Below are positions 1 through 14,032 of a stretch of 64,000 bases of DNA, piece after piece. The translations under genes were made by a program, and so were the position numbers. The DNA comes from Nephromyces sp. MM_2019 (Eukaryota > Apicomplexa > Aconoidasida > Nephromycida), in contig JADHZB010001088.1 in assembly GCA_015657535.1 (NCBI GenBank), positions 32,833-96,832 of the forward strand. The letters run 5' to 3'. The notes under the pieces were generated by a model. It searched no databases. It saw nothing but the letters and a program-made list of their open reading frames with translations, and had not been told where the DNA came from. Every line of letters begins with the position of its first letter. The stretch's first letter is position 1.

Positions 1-289
1 TTGATTACACTCAATTTCTAGTATAATATCTACAAGAATAAACTTGGCCTAACTTTACTATATATAATTCATGATTAATGAAATCAATATGTATAAAGAA
101 CATAGTATAATAACTATTTGAATACATAAAAAGATATATAATAATTTTATTAATTCAGCATATAAGCAATAATAAAGCTTTTCCTATAACATTATTTATA
201 GTTGATTTACAATAAAAAATTCAAAAAGACAATATTATTTATTATTTCAAAAATAGGGTTAGTGTGCGATAAGTGTGTGTGTATGGTAA
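1..289. other. AT-rich sequence downstream of the NBAS-like gene
   Basis: This is the 3' flank of the minus-strand gene that stops at 290. It is AT-rich with short runs of A and T. I see no coding exon, RNA gene or clear repeat array in it. Confidence 0.5.
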
Positions 290-3200
290 TTAGTTTGAAA
301 GCAAATCAAGGAATAATGGAAATGTTTTGGCTAAATTTGGTTGTTTTCTTAAGTGTCTAATTGAATTCTTTATATGATTATAAGCATTAAGAGATTCTTT
401 TTCTAAACCTTCAATAATACTTTGTTCAGACCTCATTTTCCCAGAGAGAAGGTTACTGTAGTTGATGTATCATAATACACATTTGAAAAAAATGAAACCA
501 AATTATAAGATTAAATAAAGTGTAGGGAAATCTATATTTTAAGAAATTAAGCGGGGTGAATAATTTACCAGTAAACATGTTTACAAAATTAAGTTTATAA
601 TATAAAATTATAATAGAATCAAATTACTCACAATATCGGCGATTTCTTGTGTAAGAAATTATATTTTCCCATATAATCATTGATTAGTTTTACTAGCAGT
701 TTAATTGACCTAAATCATATACAAAAAATAAGAGATAGATTATATGAACAATATAATATGATATGTGTTAGATATATAAGGTCAAGTTTAAAGTATTATA
801 CATATATATATGTTTATATAAATATATACACAAGTAGATATATACATGCATATAAAAGATAGATTATGTGTATCTTTTTAAGGATATATAATACACAAAA
901 TATATATTATTTATATGAATTTTGTTTACAAGTGGTCATCCTTTGATAATAAGTATTGAATACTTGGTTTAAGGTTCATGCCTATAATAAGTTTTTCATG
1001 AAGTTTCTCCAAAGTGATTACACACAGTTGATGATACTTAGAATCTTTATTAGGTGTTAATAATGTGTAGACTATATCTAAATTATCACTCTTGGATAAC
1101 AGCTGTTTAGAATTAAGTGAAAATCATATACAAAGAAATTTTTAAATAAGATAATAAATTGTTTTTCTTACGTTTAATATTTCTTCATTTATTGATAAAT
1201 CAAGACAAAATGGTAAGAGTAGGGCTAAGATGTGATGCTTTGGTTGTTTCAACAGGTGTAAATGAACAAATTGTAATTGTTTATTTTCATCTGAGATATT
1301 CCTTATTAATTCCACAGTTATATTTGCAATAATCATAAGTGAATGATTAAATTGAATTTTAATGTTATCTAATCCTAAATTCTCATCATTATATATGTTT
1401 TCAGATTCCCATACTCTGTTATGGTTTTTCATCTGTGTAGGAGTGTGTGGCGATGAAGAAACTAATTTACTTATATCTTCATTTGTACTTCGATTATTAC
1501 CACGTATTAATAATGGGCTTGAATTAAGATTATTACTACTAGAGATTTGGAAATGTTTATAATTCTCATTCTCACACCTTGATTCATCAATGTGTGTAGT
1601 TTCTAATCTACAAAGTGTTTCAAATATAATAGAGTAAGGTGTTAATTCAGATTCATGCGTTTCAATGTGTTCTGTGTAATAATAATACTTTCCAGAGTTA
1701 TATAATTTATCAAGTGCTTCCATGTGTAAGTTAATAATTTGTTCCAAGTTTAGAAATGAACGACATGGATTGAGGAATATCCACACAGGAACAGAGTAAA
1801 TCCTAAATAAAAAAAGGACAAATATAAAATACATCAAAATAGCCAAAAAAATATGTTAAATCTCCATACATTAAGTGAGAGTTGGTGATAAGGATGTAAT
1901 ATATATATATATATATGACATACCATTCTAAACATTGTGTGTCTGTTATAATATTTTTCTCAGGTTGATAATTACGATCATAATTTTCACAGTCCATCCT
2001 CTTTAATGATGCGTGTGTACCTTCATTATGAATTGTTGAATTTCTCTTATTTTTATCCAAACCATCCATCATATATATCAAACTTTGTATAGGTTGTACC
2101 ATCAATTTCTCTAACGTTTCAATTAGATAATTATCAGCTTTTATCTTAGGTAAAAGATGTGCATGTATAGAAAATAAGAAACTCTTTAAAAAACTATATA
2201 AACCTTCATTAAGGCAAGAAATCAAGATATCTGATAAAAACGTACTATCTAATATTAAAAAATCAATACACATATGACATATAAGTTGTAATAAACGTGG
2301 GTCTGATTTTGTTGAGATCTTGTATTGTCTAAGTAAGCTACGAGCTAGACCAGATTTCTCTGTTTTATGAAATCTTCCAAATTCCTAAGAAAAAAATTTG
2401 AGTGTGTGTGTGTTGACTCTTGGAAAACTTGTGTGTGTGTGACTTATCTTTATATATATATATGTGTAGTATTTTAGAAAGAAAGAAAGAGAAAAATGAT
2501 TTATTTGTTGTGAACATGGCCCAATTAGTATATACACATATATGAATTATTATCACACACATATTTATTTTCAATTAATTAATGTGTTACACTTAAATTT
2601 CATATATATATATATATAAATATTTTTAGATTTTTCTACACACATACATATACATACTCTATTCAACCCAGTTCTTATACACATGCATATATATTCTCTT
2701 TTCAATCCAGTTCTTACACACATACGTATATATTTAGCACCAAATGAAAAAATATGTATATTAACTTATTGAATGTATATAGAAAATGTGTGTAAAATTC
2801 AAACCTGTGGAATTTTGAGTTCATGTAGAGAATTCATATAAAAATATTGCAACCAAATGAGCCTTAAATCAGAAAAATTTTTTTTATATTGTTTTTGAAT
2901 ACTTGATTGTGAACATGTTTTAAAGAGTATAGAGCCAATCCTACATTTACAAGACATAGATGTTGATTCATCAAAGAATTTAACTAATAAAAAATACACA
3001 CGTTGACTTTCTTTAAACCCCTAAATCAAGAAAAAAAAAATCAAGAAAATATTATATTTGGGTGTGTGTATGCTATAAATATATTATGTATTTTGTATAT
3101 ATATATGTGAAGTTGAGTAGAATAAACCTCGAAATAATATATACATATCACACACACATACACACACACAACACAACACACACACACATACACACAGCAC

Positions 3201-6200
3201 ACACACATACACACATACCTCTGCAATAAATGAACATCTGAGGATGGATAGGAATTCTTGTGGGTGTTGTGAAAAGGTTAACTGTGTGCGTGGAAAGTGT
3301 TTATACATTAAATGTTGATTAATTTTCAAATCATACCATTCTTCTAAACCAGAGACAAGGGGTGATTGTTCAATATGTTTGAGTAGTGTGTGTATCTGGG
3401 TATTTTGATGTGTAGTGAATGTAGTTTTGGGTGTAAATGTAGTATAGGAAGATGACTTAAAATGTTGAATAGGTATACCTTGATCAGTTTGGTAATCAAG
3501 TCTAGGTTCATTTAATGATTGAAGGGGTGATATATAGTGAGGTTTCTTTAACCATGTATTGAATAGGTGTGTACGTACATCTTCAGGTTTTTTCCTATAA
3601 TAGGAACAGAGTAAATCAATGAGTTGATGTAGTGTGTGTATAGGATGAATTGTATCCTTATGGTGATGTTGCACATTGTTATGTGGCCCAAGAAATTCTC
3701 TATGTAATTGTTTCTGTATATCATTACTTAAAGTGTGTGGGTTAGGTTGTGATATAATGGGTATAAGATAGAAATATAAACATTCTACACACAATGAGAA
3801 ATCACACATTAATAAATCTGAAAAATTTGATAAATAGGGGAAACGTTTAAGCTCCCATTGAGCCTTTAAAAAACAATGATTTTCAATAGCAAAACGTTTA
3901 ACATCTTGTAGAGGTTGAGTTGAATTAATAAATAACTTTTGATGGGGTGGTTGGCCACACACTAATTCAATGGTTGTTAATTTATGTGGTTTAGATGAGT
4001 GTGTAACAAACCAATCTGAAATGTGTAATTTGCTTTCTGATAATGTTAATCGTTCAAGTAATAAATATGATGTTGCTAATGCACATTGTGGGTTATTCCT
4101 ATTTAAACATGAAATGAGAGAGGTTGAATGTGTGTGTGTATGTTGTATGTATATGTATGTCAGTATGTGCATGTATATTGTGTTAATATATGTATGTGTG
4201 TATCTATATGTATATTTATTTGTGTGTATATTTGTATGTATGTATATGTATATGTATGTATGTATGTATATATATCTGTATAAATAGATATATGTATGTG
4301 TGTCAATTGGATGAATAGATAGGATTATGGTGATGTGATCTAAATGTGTAGAATGTAAAAACATATTAAATTATGTTTAAGTCATAGAGTGAATAGGAAT
4401 GATAAATGTGTATGACTTTAATCAAATTTTATACATTTTCAAGCATAAAGAAAATTGATTCAACCTGTATATAAAATCTAGGTTAGCTGTTAAAGATGAT
4501 ATTTTCTTATTTCCATCAAGTGTGTGTATACTCTTGTCTAAATGGCCTTCATTATCAACAGAATTATTAGATAAGAAAGTCCCAGAAGTAGTAATAGAAC
4601 GAACTGTATTCCAAATGTGTTGTAAGTCAAATAAGTAAGCCTCTAGGCCCAATGGTTCAGCCAATTTCTTTAATTGTTCAAATGTGTGTGTTTGTATTTC
4701 TGGGCCAAGTGTATCCCATGTGTGTGTTAAAAGTGTGTGGAAGGGGAGCCTTTGGTGAGCTAATTGTTCAAGATGCTAACAAAAATTATTATATAGAGGA
4801 GTCAATACACAAAAATCATGATATAAACTATTATTAGTGTGTTTTATCTGTGCCTAGAGTTATACACACATAGATGTCTACACATATATATCCGTATATA
4901 TATTTATTCACATCTACACACAATAAATATTTATACACACACATATCTATATTTTTACACAGATTTCATATATAGATGGGCTATTGATAATAAGGTTTAT
5001 ATGAACGATTGTTGAGGAAAGTTTCTAATGTAGGATAATACCATTATTTAGATATAAAAGAAAACATACTATACACACATCTTACATATATATACATACA
5101 CATTTTACACATATATACCTCTTGCACATACACATATTACACACATCTTATATTTAATCATCATATATTTATAAAATAATGTGTGAATTAAGCTCGTTGA
5201 GTTTACCTGTGTAATTTCACTCTCTGTATTTACAGGTGATCCCCTTGATGTGTGTAATTCGGATGAGCTGGGTGTTGAAATTCTCCTATAAATATATATA
5301 TATATATATATTTCTATGTGTGTGTATGTAACAAAATAAAATTGAAAATATAACATATATATATATATATATTTATAAGTGCTTCTAAATATGTGTGTGT
5401 GTATCAGCAAAAACTTAATAATATAAAGTGGGTTAAAAAAATTTGGAGTTTAAGTAGAAATTATAATAAGGAAATAAATATAGATACTATCATTATATTT
5501 ACAATTTTTATACATTATGTATGATTGTTATGTGTGTGCAATCATGCTTAGATTAGCAATCATATTCTTAATGTTATATAAGGTTGTCTTTAAGTAATTA
5601 TAAGATATGTATAATCTATATATACAGATGCACACACACATACATTTCCCACCTGCCCCTTACACACACACGCATACATTTACCACCTGCCCCTTACACA
5701 CACACACATATTACTTGTAAAACTTTAGAATGTCTAATATTTTCAGCCAATTTGATATATTACCTTCCATAGGTAACAATGAAAATATGAAATGAAGCCT
5801 TTCATAATCATAAGGTGAAATTTTTGGGTACACACACACGCATAATAAAGGTTGGAGGTGTTCTAATGGGATGATTTTAATAAGGGAAAGTGTAGACGTT
5901 AAATAACTATTATCTAGCCTCTTATTCATCATATAGTAACTCGATTTTCCCCTATAAAAAACACAAAGAGTTTATATATAAACATGTGTATCTAAAGATT
6001 ATATAAATTTATCTTATATTACTTCTTGTATGTGTGTATGTGTGTGTGTATGTATTGTGTGTGTGTGTGTGTGTGTATTGTATATATATATATATGTAGA
6101 TATACACATAGGAGTAGATACAATGTAGGATATCCTATTCTAAAAACATATACGAATAATATATACAGTTAAATACCAATCTTTATGCACACAATACACA

Positions 6201-7556
6201 CATACACAATACACACAACACACACACACATAAGATAAATAGTACACACATAAGATTACTTAGGTGTGTAGTTTGTAGCACGTAGAGGTAAGCTAGAAAT
6301 TTTGGGGAAACAGAGTTGTAGTTCAAGGGCCATTGTTAATATTTTAAATTGGGGGAATTCAAAATCATACCCAAACTCCAAACAAAGGGGAATATTAAAT
6401 TTACTTTTAATTAACAAATTTCTTAATATTTCTTCAACACTAATATGGTTGATATCCTCTTTAACTTGTATAAGGCGAAAATATCTATAAAAATGTGTGT
6501 GTGTCTGGGTGTGTGTGGGTATGTTTGGGTGTGTGATATTAGGATTTATTGTGTGCGTCTATATGATAAATAATGTGTCGTGTATACCTTCAAAGATATA
6601 TATGATTAGGTGTGTGTGTATAAAATGTATTTATAATAAGTGTAGGGGTTATAGGATGTGTATGTGTGTATATAATACAAAGAAATAATGAATAAATAAC
6701 TTACTCATGTTCATTAAAATTGATCTCAAATTTCTTGGCTAAGATAGCCCAACGTGTTAATGTTATAACACGACACATTTCATTAACAATTTTAGGCTGA
6801 TTATTTAATTTTCTGACAAATATATACATAAGTGTGTGTTTGTGTAATTAATATCTAAATAGATGATTTCTATATACAAAACCTTTCCCACCAAACACAC
6901 ACATCCCCCCCCTCCACACGTACAATACACACATACACACACGCAAATATTGTTTTAAACACACACACATAGCATACACACACATAGACATTACCCTAGA
7001 GCATATCCAAGTAAAGCTACTCTAAAAAATCGAGAAAAATCAGTTTTGTGTGTGTCAGTTGATAAGGCCAATTTTGAGTAAATTTGTGAGGCCTCTTTAT
7101 AATCAAATGGCGATAAAAATATCAAAGCCAGTTGAATATCGAGGGGGTCAGGTCCATTAATTATTTTTGTAAAGGCCTGTGTGTAAAAATAATGTATGTA
7201 TATGTGTGTGTGTGTAAAAAGAGTGTGTGTAGTGTGTGTAAAGCAATGTGTGTGTGTGTGTGTAAAACAATATGTGTGTGTAAAAACTCTATATGAATGG
7301 AAAAACATTATATATATATGTATGTGTATTGTTACATCTTTGGCTAATTTGTTTATAGTGGTAATAAATTTTTTTGAATTGATAAGGTTGGGATGCCTTA
7401 AAATTAATGATATGGCCAAATGATTACACTCATATTTATTTAACTCATTTAAGTATTCCTCCTAACAAATAATATAAATATTTGAATGTGTGTATAATGA
7501 CGGAGTGTGTATTGATGATTGTTATACATGTGTGTATGTGTGTGTGTGTGTATATA

Positions 7557-7587
<31 letters not shown>

Positions 7588-7589
7588 GT

Positions 7590-7659
<70 letters not shown>

Positions 7660-7709
7660 NNNNNNNNNNNNNNNNNNNNNNNNNNNNNNNNNNNNNNNNN
7701 NNNNNNNNN

Positions 7710-7788
<79 letters not shown>

Positions 7789-10692
7789 TTGTGTGTGTGT
7801 GTGTATGTGTGTGTTTAGTTAGGATTACAAGTGTTATATAGTATTTTGTTAAGAATAATCATAGTGTGTGTTTGTATGTGTTTGATAAGAGTAAACAAAG
7901 AGTGTATGTGTATGTGCTTGGTAATATTGAAGGACATGTATGTGACTTGAATGATAGGTAAATTAAAGATGTGTAGAGAGAGGATAGAGTAAATAATATA
8001 ATAATAGGTAATAATTTATGGGTGCTAATAATATAATATGTGTGTAATTAAAGTTTGTAATATTACTACTTACAACTAGGGTATAGAGTGGCGATTCTTC
8101 AAAGGGTTGTTGTGTGTCTGTAGATGTATCTAATAAGAAGGATGTGTGTTTCATATAAATAAAACCTAGCCCAAACTTAAGGGCAAAATCATTGGGAATA
8201 AGTGTGTATATTTCTTTAAAATATGATTTAGAATAGGTTAAGTTAATTTCATCTGTTTGTACATCACGTTTGTTTATATAATTAACATCATTATATTTAT
8301 TAAATATAGTTTTCCCCTTGTTTGTGTTTGTCGTTGTATTTGTCCCTCTTAAACCAATTGAGTGGTGTTGGAAGGGTGATAGATAGGCAATTAAGTAGAT
8401 AGAGATGTGTGTAGGGTTATTTAGTGTGTTTGTAGGAATTTCATCAGATGAGTGTGTGTTAAATGTATCCTTAATTACATTAAAATGTGTCTTATCTAGT
8501 AAATCAGATTGAACAAATAGTTCAATGAGCCAGAGTAAATCTGTAGCTAAATATAAGATGTGTGTAATTTGGTGGGCATCACAATGGGCTAAACAAATAG
8601 CTAAAACTTCAATCATTTGGCTGCTTGTGTGTAATATATCATTGGGCCTCTTAGACTGTTCAATATCTTTATAAATTTGTTTTAAGATCATCAATACACT
8701 TGAAACCTAATCAATTAGATCAATATATATACAAACAGACACAATGTAGAGTGAATAGTGAAATATGATCTATATAATTTAATACACACACACATACGCC
8801 ATATAGAGTGAGTGAAAATATGTGATTTGTATCATTCAATACAAACATACACACACACTTAAACCGTAATGGATAAAGAGGTGTGCAATAATTGTATATA
8901 TATAGAGGGTAAAGTGCACACATACACACACACATAAACAAGATGTGTAGGTCAATTACTCACGATTTGTGTGCAAAGTTTGGGGGAGATAAGATAATTC
9001 AATTCTTCAAGTAAATAAGTAATAAATTGAGTTTCTTTACGTATAAAGGCTTGGCTAATAATAATTCTATACACAGTTTGAATATCTAATCCTAAGATGT
9101 GTGTAAATTCAATCATATAATTCCACAAATAGTGAGTATTTGATTTATTAGATGTGTGTGTGTGTGCAATATCAGATGTATTTGAAATTTCTATATTTAG
9201 TTGTTTGTAATTTGTAGGATCATTTGTGTGTGTCATTTGTTGTGGAAATTGAATTTGATGAGATAATTCAGGTAGATAAGGTTTCATGTGTGTAAGGAGT
9301 GTGTGTTCACGTTCATTAAATACACCAAATAATAATGGTTCATTGAGTGTAGATACACACTCTAATTTTAGTAGGGATGGGTTAAGAAATATATTGAATT
9401 TTTCTATTGAATATAATAAGCGTTCAAATATATCTAATATATCATGATTAAGCCAATCGGTGAAACTTGGGTGTATGTAGAGAGGTGGTAGAAATGGATT
9501 ACGACGTGGTTCAGAGTTAAATGTGTGTGTGTATGTGTGTGATTTATGTGTTTGTGAGTTTTCTGTTTTTAAGTTAGATTTATCTAAATTATGTGTGTCT
9601 ATGTCATTTGTGTTTAATTCATGTGTATGTGTGTGTAAATCATGTATGAGTAAATTATGTGTGTGTAATTTATTGGTGTGTAAATTTGGTGCTAATAAAA
9701 GAAAGGAATGCAATATATAGTAACCCATATATGCTAATATAAGGGATGATGCTTGTATGTACTCTATCTCAAACTCATGAGAGTGTGTGTGTATATCATT
9801 ATGTATATGTTTTTCATCAAGTGCTTCCCAACACACACATATAAATCTTTGTGTAATATATGCCCTGAAAAAATATATGTGCGTAAAAGCGTGTGTGTGT
9901 GTGTTAACAACGTTGATATACTAGATTAGATTAATCTAATAATATATATGGGTATATATACGAATATATGTGTACATATGTGTGTATGTATAATGTATCA
10001 AATACATGCATGTGTAAAGTATATATCAAACACATTTGTGTGTAACATGAAAATTAATGTGTGTTTACTCAATATGTCTCTGTGTGTATACATATTATCG
10101 AATATATATTTGTATAGATAAAATACATCGCACATGATAAAAATATTTTTATACTATATATTATACACATATCTATGCGTGTAGAATACATCTAACACAA
10201 TTGTGTATATAAAAAGTATATGTGTGTGTAATGTATGAATTTAAGAAATATAATAATAATCACCGAGTTTCAATAGATTCAATGCTATCTAAGATAGCTT
10301 GTATATCTTTTGTTAGCAAATTTTTCCATTTTTGAGAGGTGTGTGTATTGTTTTTTTCAATGTGTGTGTGTGACTTATTTTGAGTTATTTGATTTAATAC
10401 CAACTCTATAATATTTTCATCACTCGACATATATCGTAGGCGTAAACAACATGCATCAATTTCATCCAAATAAATATCTTTAATTCCACTTAGATGATTT
10501 AATAGGCTAAGAAATATAATCAGTATTATGTAGTGTGTGTGTGTGTATGTGTGTGTCTGTGTTGTATGAGTGTAAGTTATTTAAGATAATATACACATCT
10601 TACACTCATAAATCTATATATAAGCAGGGATTCAATGCACATATAATATATATATATATGTAAATGTGTGTATATAATCTCATCTATTCTAC

Positions 10693-10728
<36 letters not shown>

Positions 10729-13700
10729 TAAAGCATCATAATAAGAGTCAATTCCATAGTGTGTGAGTGAAATAATATGATGAATTAGCCTTCTGGGGGC
10801 ATCCTTATCATAACATATTTGAGCAGCATTTTCAATGTTATATTTATCGAGGATTCGTTCAATATCCAATAGTGTAATACGATTAGCCAGTTCAATATTC
10901 TAATTAAAATGTGTGCGTGTGTGTAATATATAAATATATGTATATAGATATAATGTGTGTGTATTTTTATAAGTGGAGAATTTACTACTCTAATTAAAGT
11001 GTGTGTCTATGTGTATGTGGATATATATATATATATATATATCTCATTTATTGATATTTGTATACGAAGGTGTTTGTATATACATATTTTTACAGGTCAA
11101 ATGTGTGTGCTTACATTTTCTAGTTTGAGGAATTGACGGTTACTCAATAAATTCTCTAACTCTAAGCTCATATTCTTACTGAATTATAAATAAAAATGTG
11201 TAATATGTGTAATTATAAAGAATGTGTACACATATTTGTTATGATAAATTATTGAGTGTACATACACACATGTATAAATGCCATCAAAACATATACATGT
11301 GTGTGTATATGATTGTAAGCTGTTTCTAATTGTAAATAATATGCTTATATATATCAATGTGTGTGTGCATATATACAAATATGCTATAATATATTATGGC
11401 TTGTGTATGATTTAAGTGTTTGTATATAATTGTGTGTAAGTATATAAAAATTACGTTGTAATATGAAGTTTAAGTAGCTGTAATAATGATTCAGAGCGTT
11501 GTTTAGGTGTTTGCATACACTCAATGATGGCTACAGCACTGTATATAATAAAATATGTGTGTATGATGTAGTATAGTTACATACCTCATTAGTTAACAAG
11601 GATGTGTGTGTAATATATAAAATAAATGGTAGTGTATGTGAAAAATAAAATTTTAAATGAATAAAATAAATAATTGTAATTATATTTATAATATACACAC
11701 ACAAATAATTTATAATTTAACACATACTCACACATACATTAAAATAAATTAACATCTTATATCAATAAAGGTATACACATATATGAGGTCACACATCAAA
11801 ATATGAATCACACTCATAAATGCACACACATACACATAGATACATCCATACACATTCCACTACACCCATCTACCCCCCCTACACACACACACACACGATC
11901 TTACACACACACACGATCTTACACACAGACACGATCTTACAAACACACAGACACGATCTTACAAACACACACACACACACACATACCGTGCCTCTCTATA
12001 TTTAGAATCTTGATAGTTATGTTGATGTCGCTCATAATTAATTAAATTTTCTAAATTATTTGATAATACATCATCCACATTTAAATGATAATAATTACAA
12101 AATGGTGTTAAATGATATTCAATTTCATCTTTAATTAATGTGTGTGTATTTACACGATTTATTAGTTTGTGTGCAACATCCATCCAAGTCATTTTATACT
12201 CCAAAAAATCATGCAAATTGACTGTTAATTGATGTTTTGTGTGTATATTATAACACTCAACTAATAAATTATATATCTTCCATAAATGTTCTGTTTAAAA
12301 GTAGGGATTAAAAATTTTGTGTGTGTATGTATAGGGTTATGTGTGTGTATGTGTAGGGGTGTGTTTGTGTATTGTTAGTAGACGTGTATAATTATAAGTA
12401 TGTGTATGTGTGTGTGTATATATATCGAAAAAAAATGTAAATAATAGGTAGATAATCAAGGGTATAATAATAATCATTATCAACATATATTTATACATAT
12501 GTGTGTCTATATAAATAAATATATACAGCAAAAAAAATAAATATATACAGTAATGTGAATATAAATGAGTAGATATGTGTGTATATAAATAAATAAATGT
12601 GTATGTGTATAAGTAAATATATGTATATATATACACATGTGTGTGTGTAAAATACATACCAGATGAACTCATCTTAATAAATGGGTCAAGAAATGAATTT
12701 TTATTAGTGATTAATAATTGGCCTCTATTAAGTTTTTCATAGGATATCCAAAACAGTTCATGATTTATATATTCATCAGGTGAAACAATAAGAGAGTGAT
12801 CATTGGGCAGTGTGTATTCCCACAGTGGTGTATATATTTCTTTGCCTTGTTTTTCAACGTGTATGTCATTCAGTTTTGATAAATTTTCATCATGATTAGG
12901 TGTGTGTATATTGGCCTAGGCAATGATATACAAAATATTATATAGAATTGGTTTTATTTTTAAATGTGTATATGCAAATTTATTAAATATTAATTAATTG
13001 ATAGATTATATACACCTTTACACATATATATATATATAAAGTGAGTATGTACACATATATATATAAAAATAAAACTACATAAAAAAAAACAAGCACATAA
13101 CTGCTCATATAATCATATAGATATCCACGATATATTTATATCTACAGAATCATTTAAACGATTTATACCTCTATACATATCACACACCTATTTATATATA
13201 TATTTACACACACACACAACACACATTTATGTATAGATATATATATACTAACAGGATTATGTAATATACAACTTAGCAAATGTAGAGAGGTGTGTGGTGT
13301 TTTAGTTTGATATTCCAAAGCAATTGCACGATCACATAACCATTGTGCAAATGGCTCTCTGTATATATCAAAAGTTATATATATATTCACATACATAATT
13401 AATAGTATGTGTGTAATATTATTTTTGAAATATAAACGCATTAAAACTAAGGCAAAAACAGGTGTATGTGTGTGTGTTGTATTACCGATCAGTTAGAAGT
13501 GGAATTACATAAGATTTAAGCCAATATGGTAAATAGTGTTGTTCATGGAAGTCTAATTCAATAGGTAAGGCTGATATAATACTCATAACCTAAACAATGA
13601 ATTATATTAAAGAATATATATTTATTATATACACATAAATAACAAAACAAGGTGATTTTAATAATGTACATATATATATTAACTACAAAGATATGTTAAT

Positions 13701-13978
13701 AATAGTCCTATATATATCAAACAACAAAGATATATTAATAATACATATTGACACAAATAAATGCACACACGTACATAAATACGCACACACATATAAATAC
13801 GCACACACATATAAATACGCACACACATATAAATACGCACACACACATAAATGCACACACACACATAAATACATACACACATATAAATACGCACACACAC
13901 ATAAATACATACACACATATAAATGCACACACACACATAAATGCACACACACACATAAATACATACACACATATAAAT

Positions 13979-14032
<54 letters not shown>

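Noticed and set aside
926..928. TAA as the stop of the NBAS-like gene
   Set aside because: Two more exons (709-632, 455-290) follow in phase if the GTAAAC donor just before this TAA is used, and they are clearly coding-like. An alternative shorter end remains possible.
3041..3226. Cys/Val-rich minus-strand frame
   Set aside because: It is intronic GT repeat directly downstream of the exon 27 donor of the NBAS-like gene.
7482..7841. Open frames of 99-119 codons of Val-Cys
   Set aside because: They are translations of the (TG)n array and include the N gap; they lie in an intron of the NBAS-like gene.
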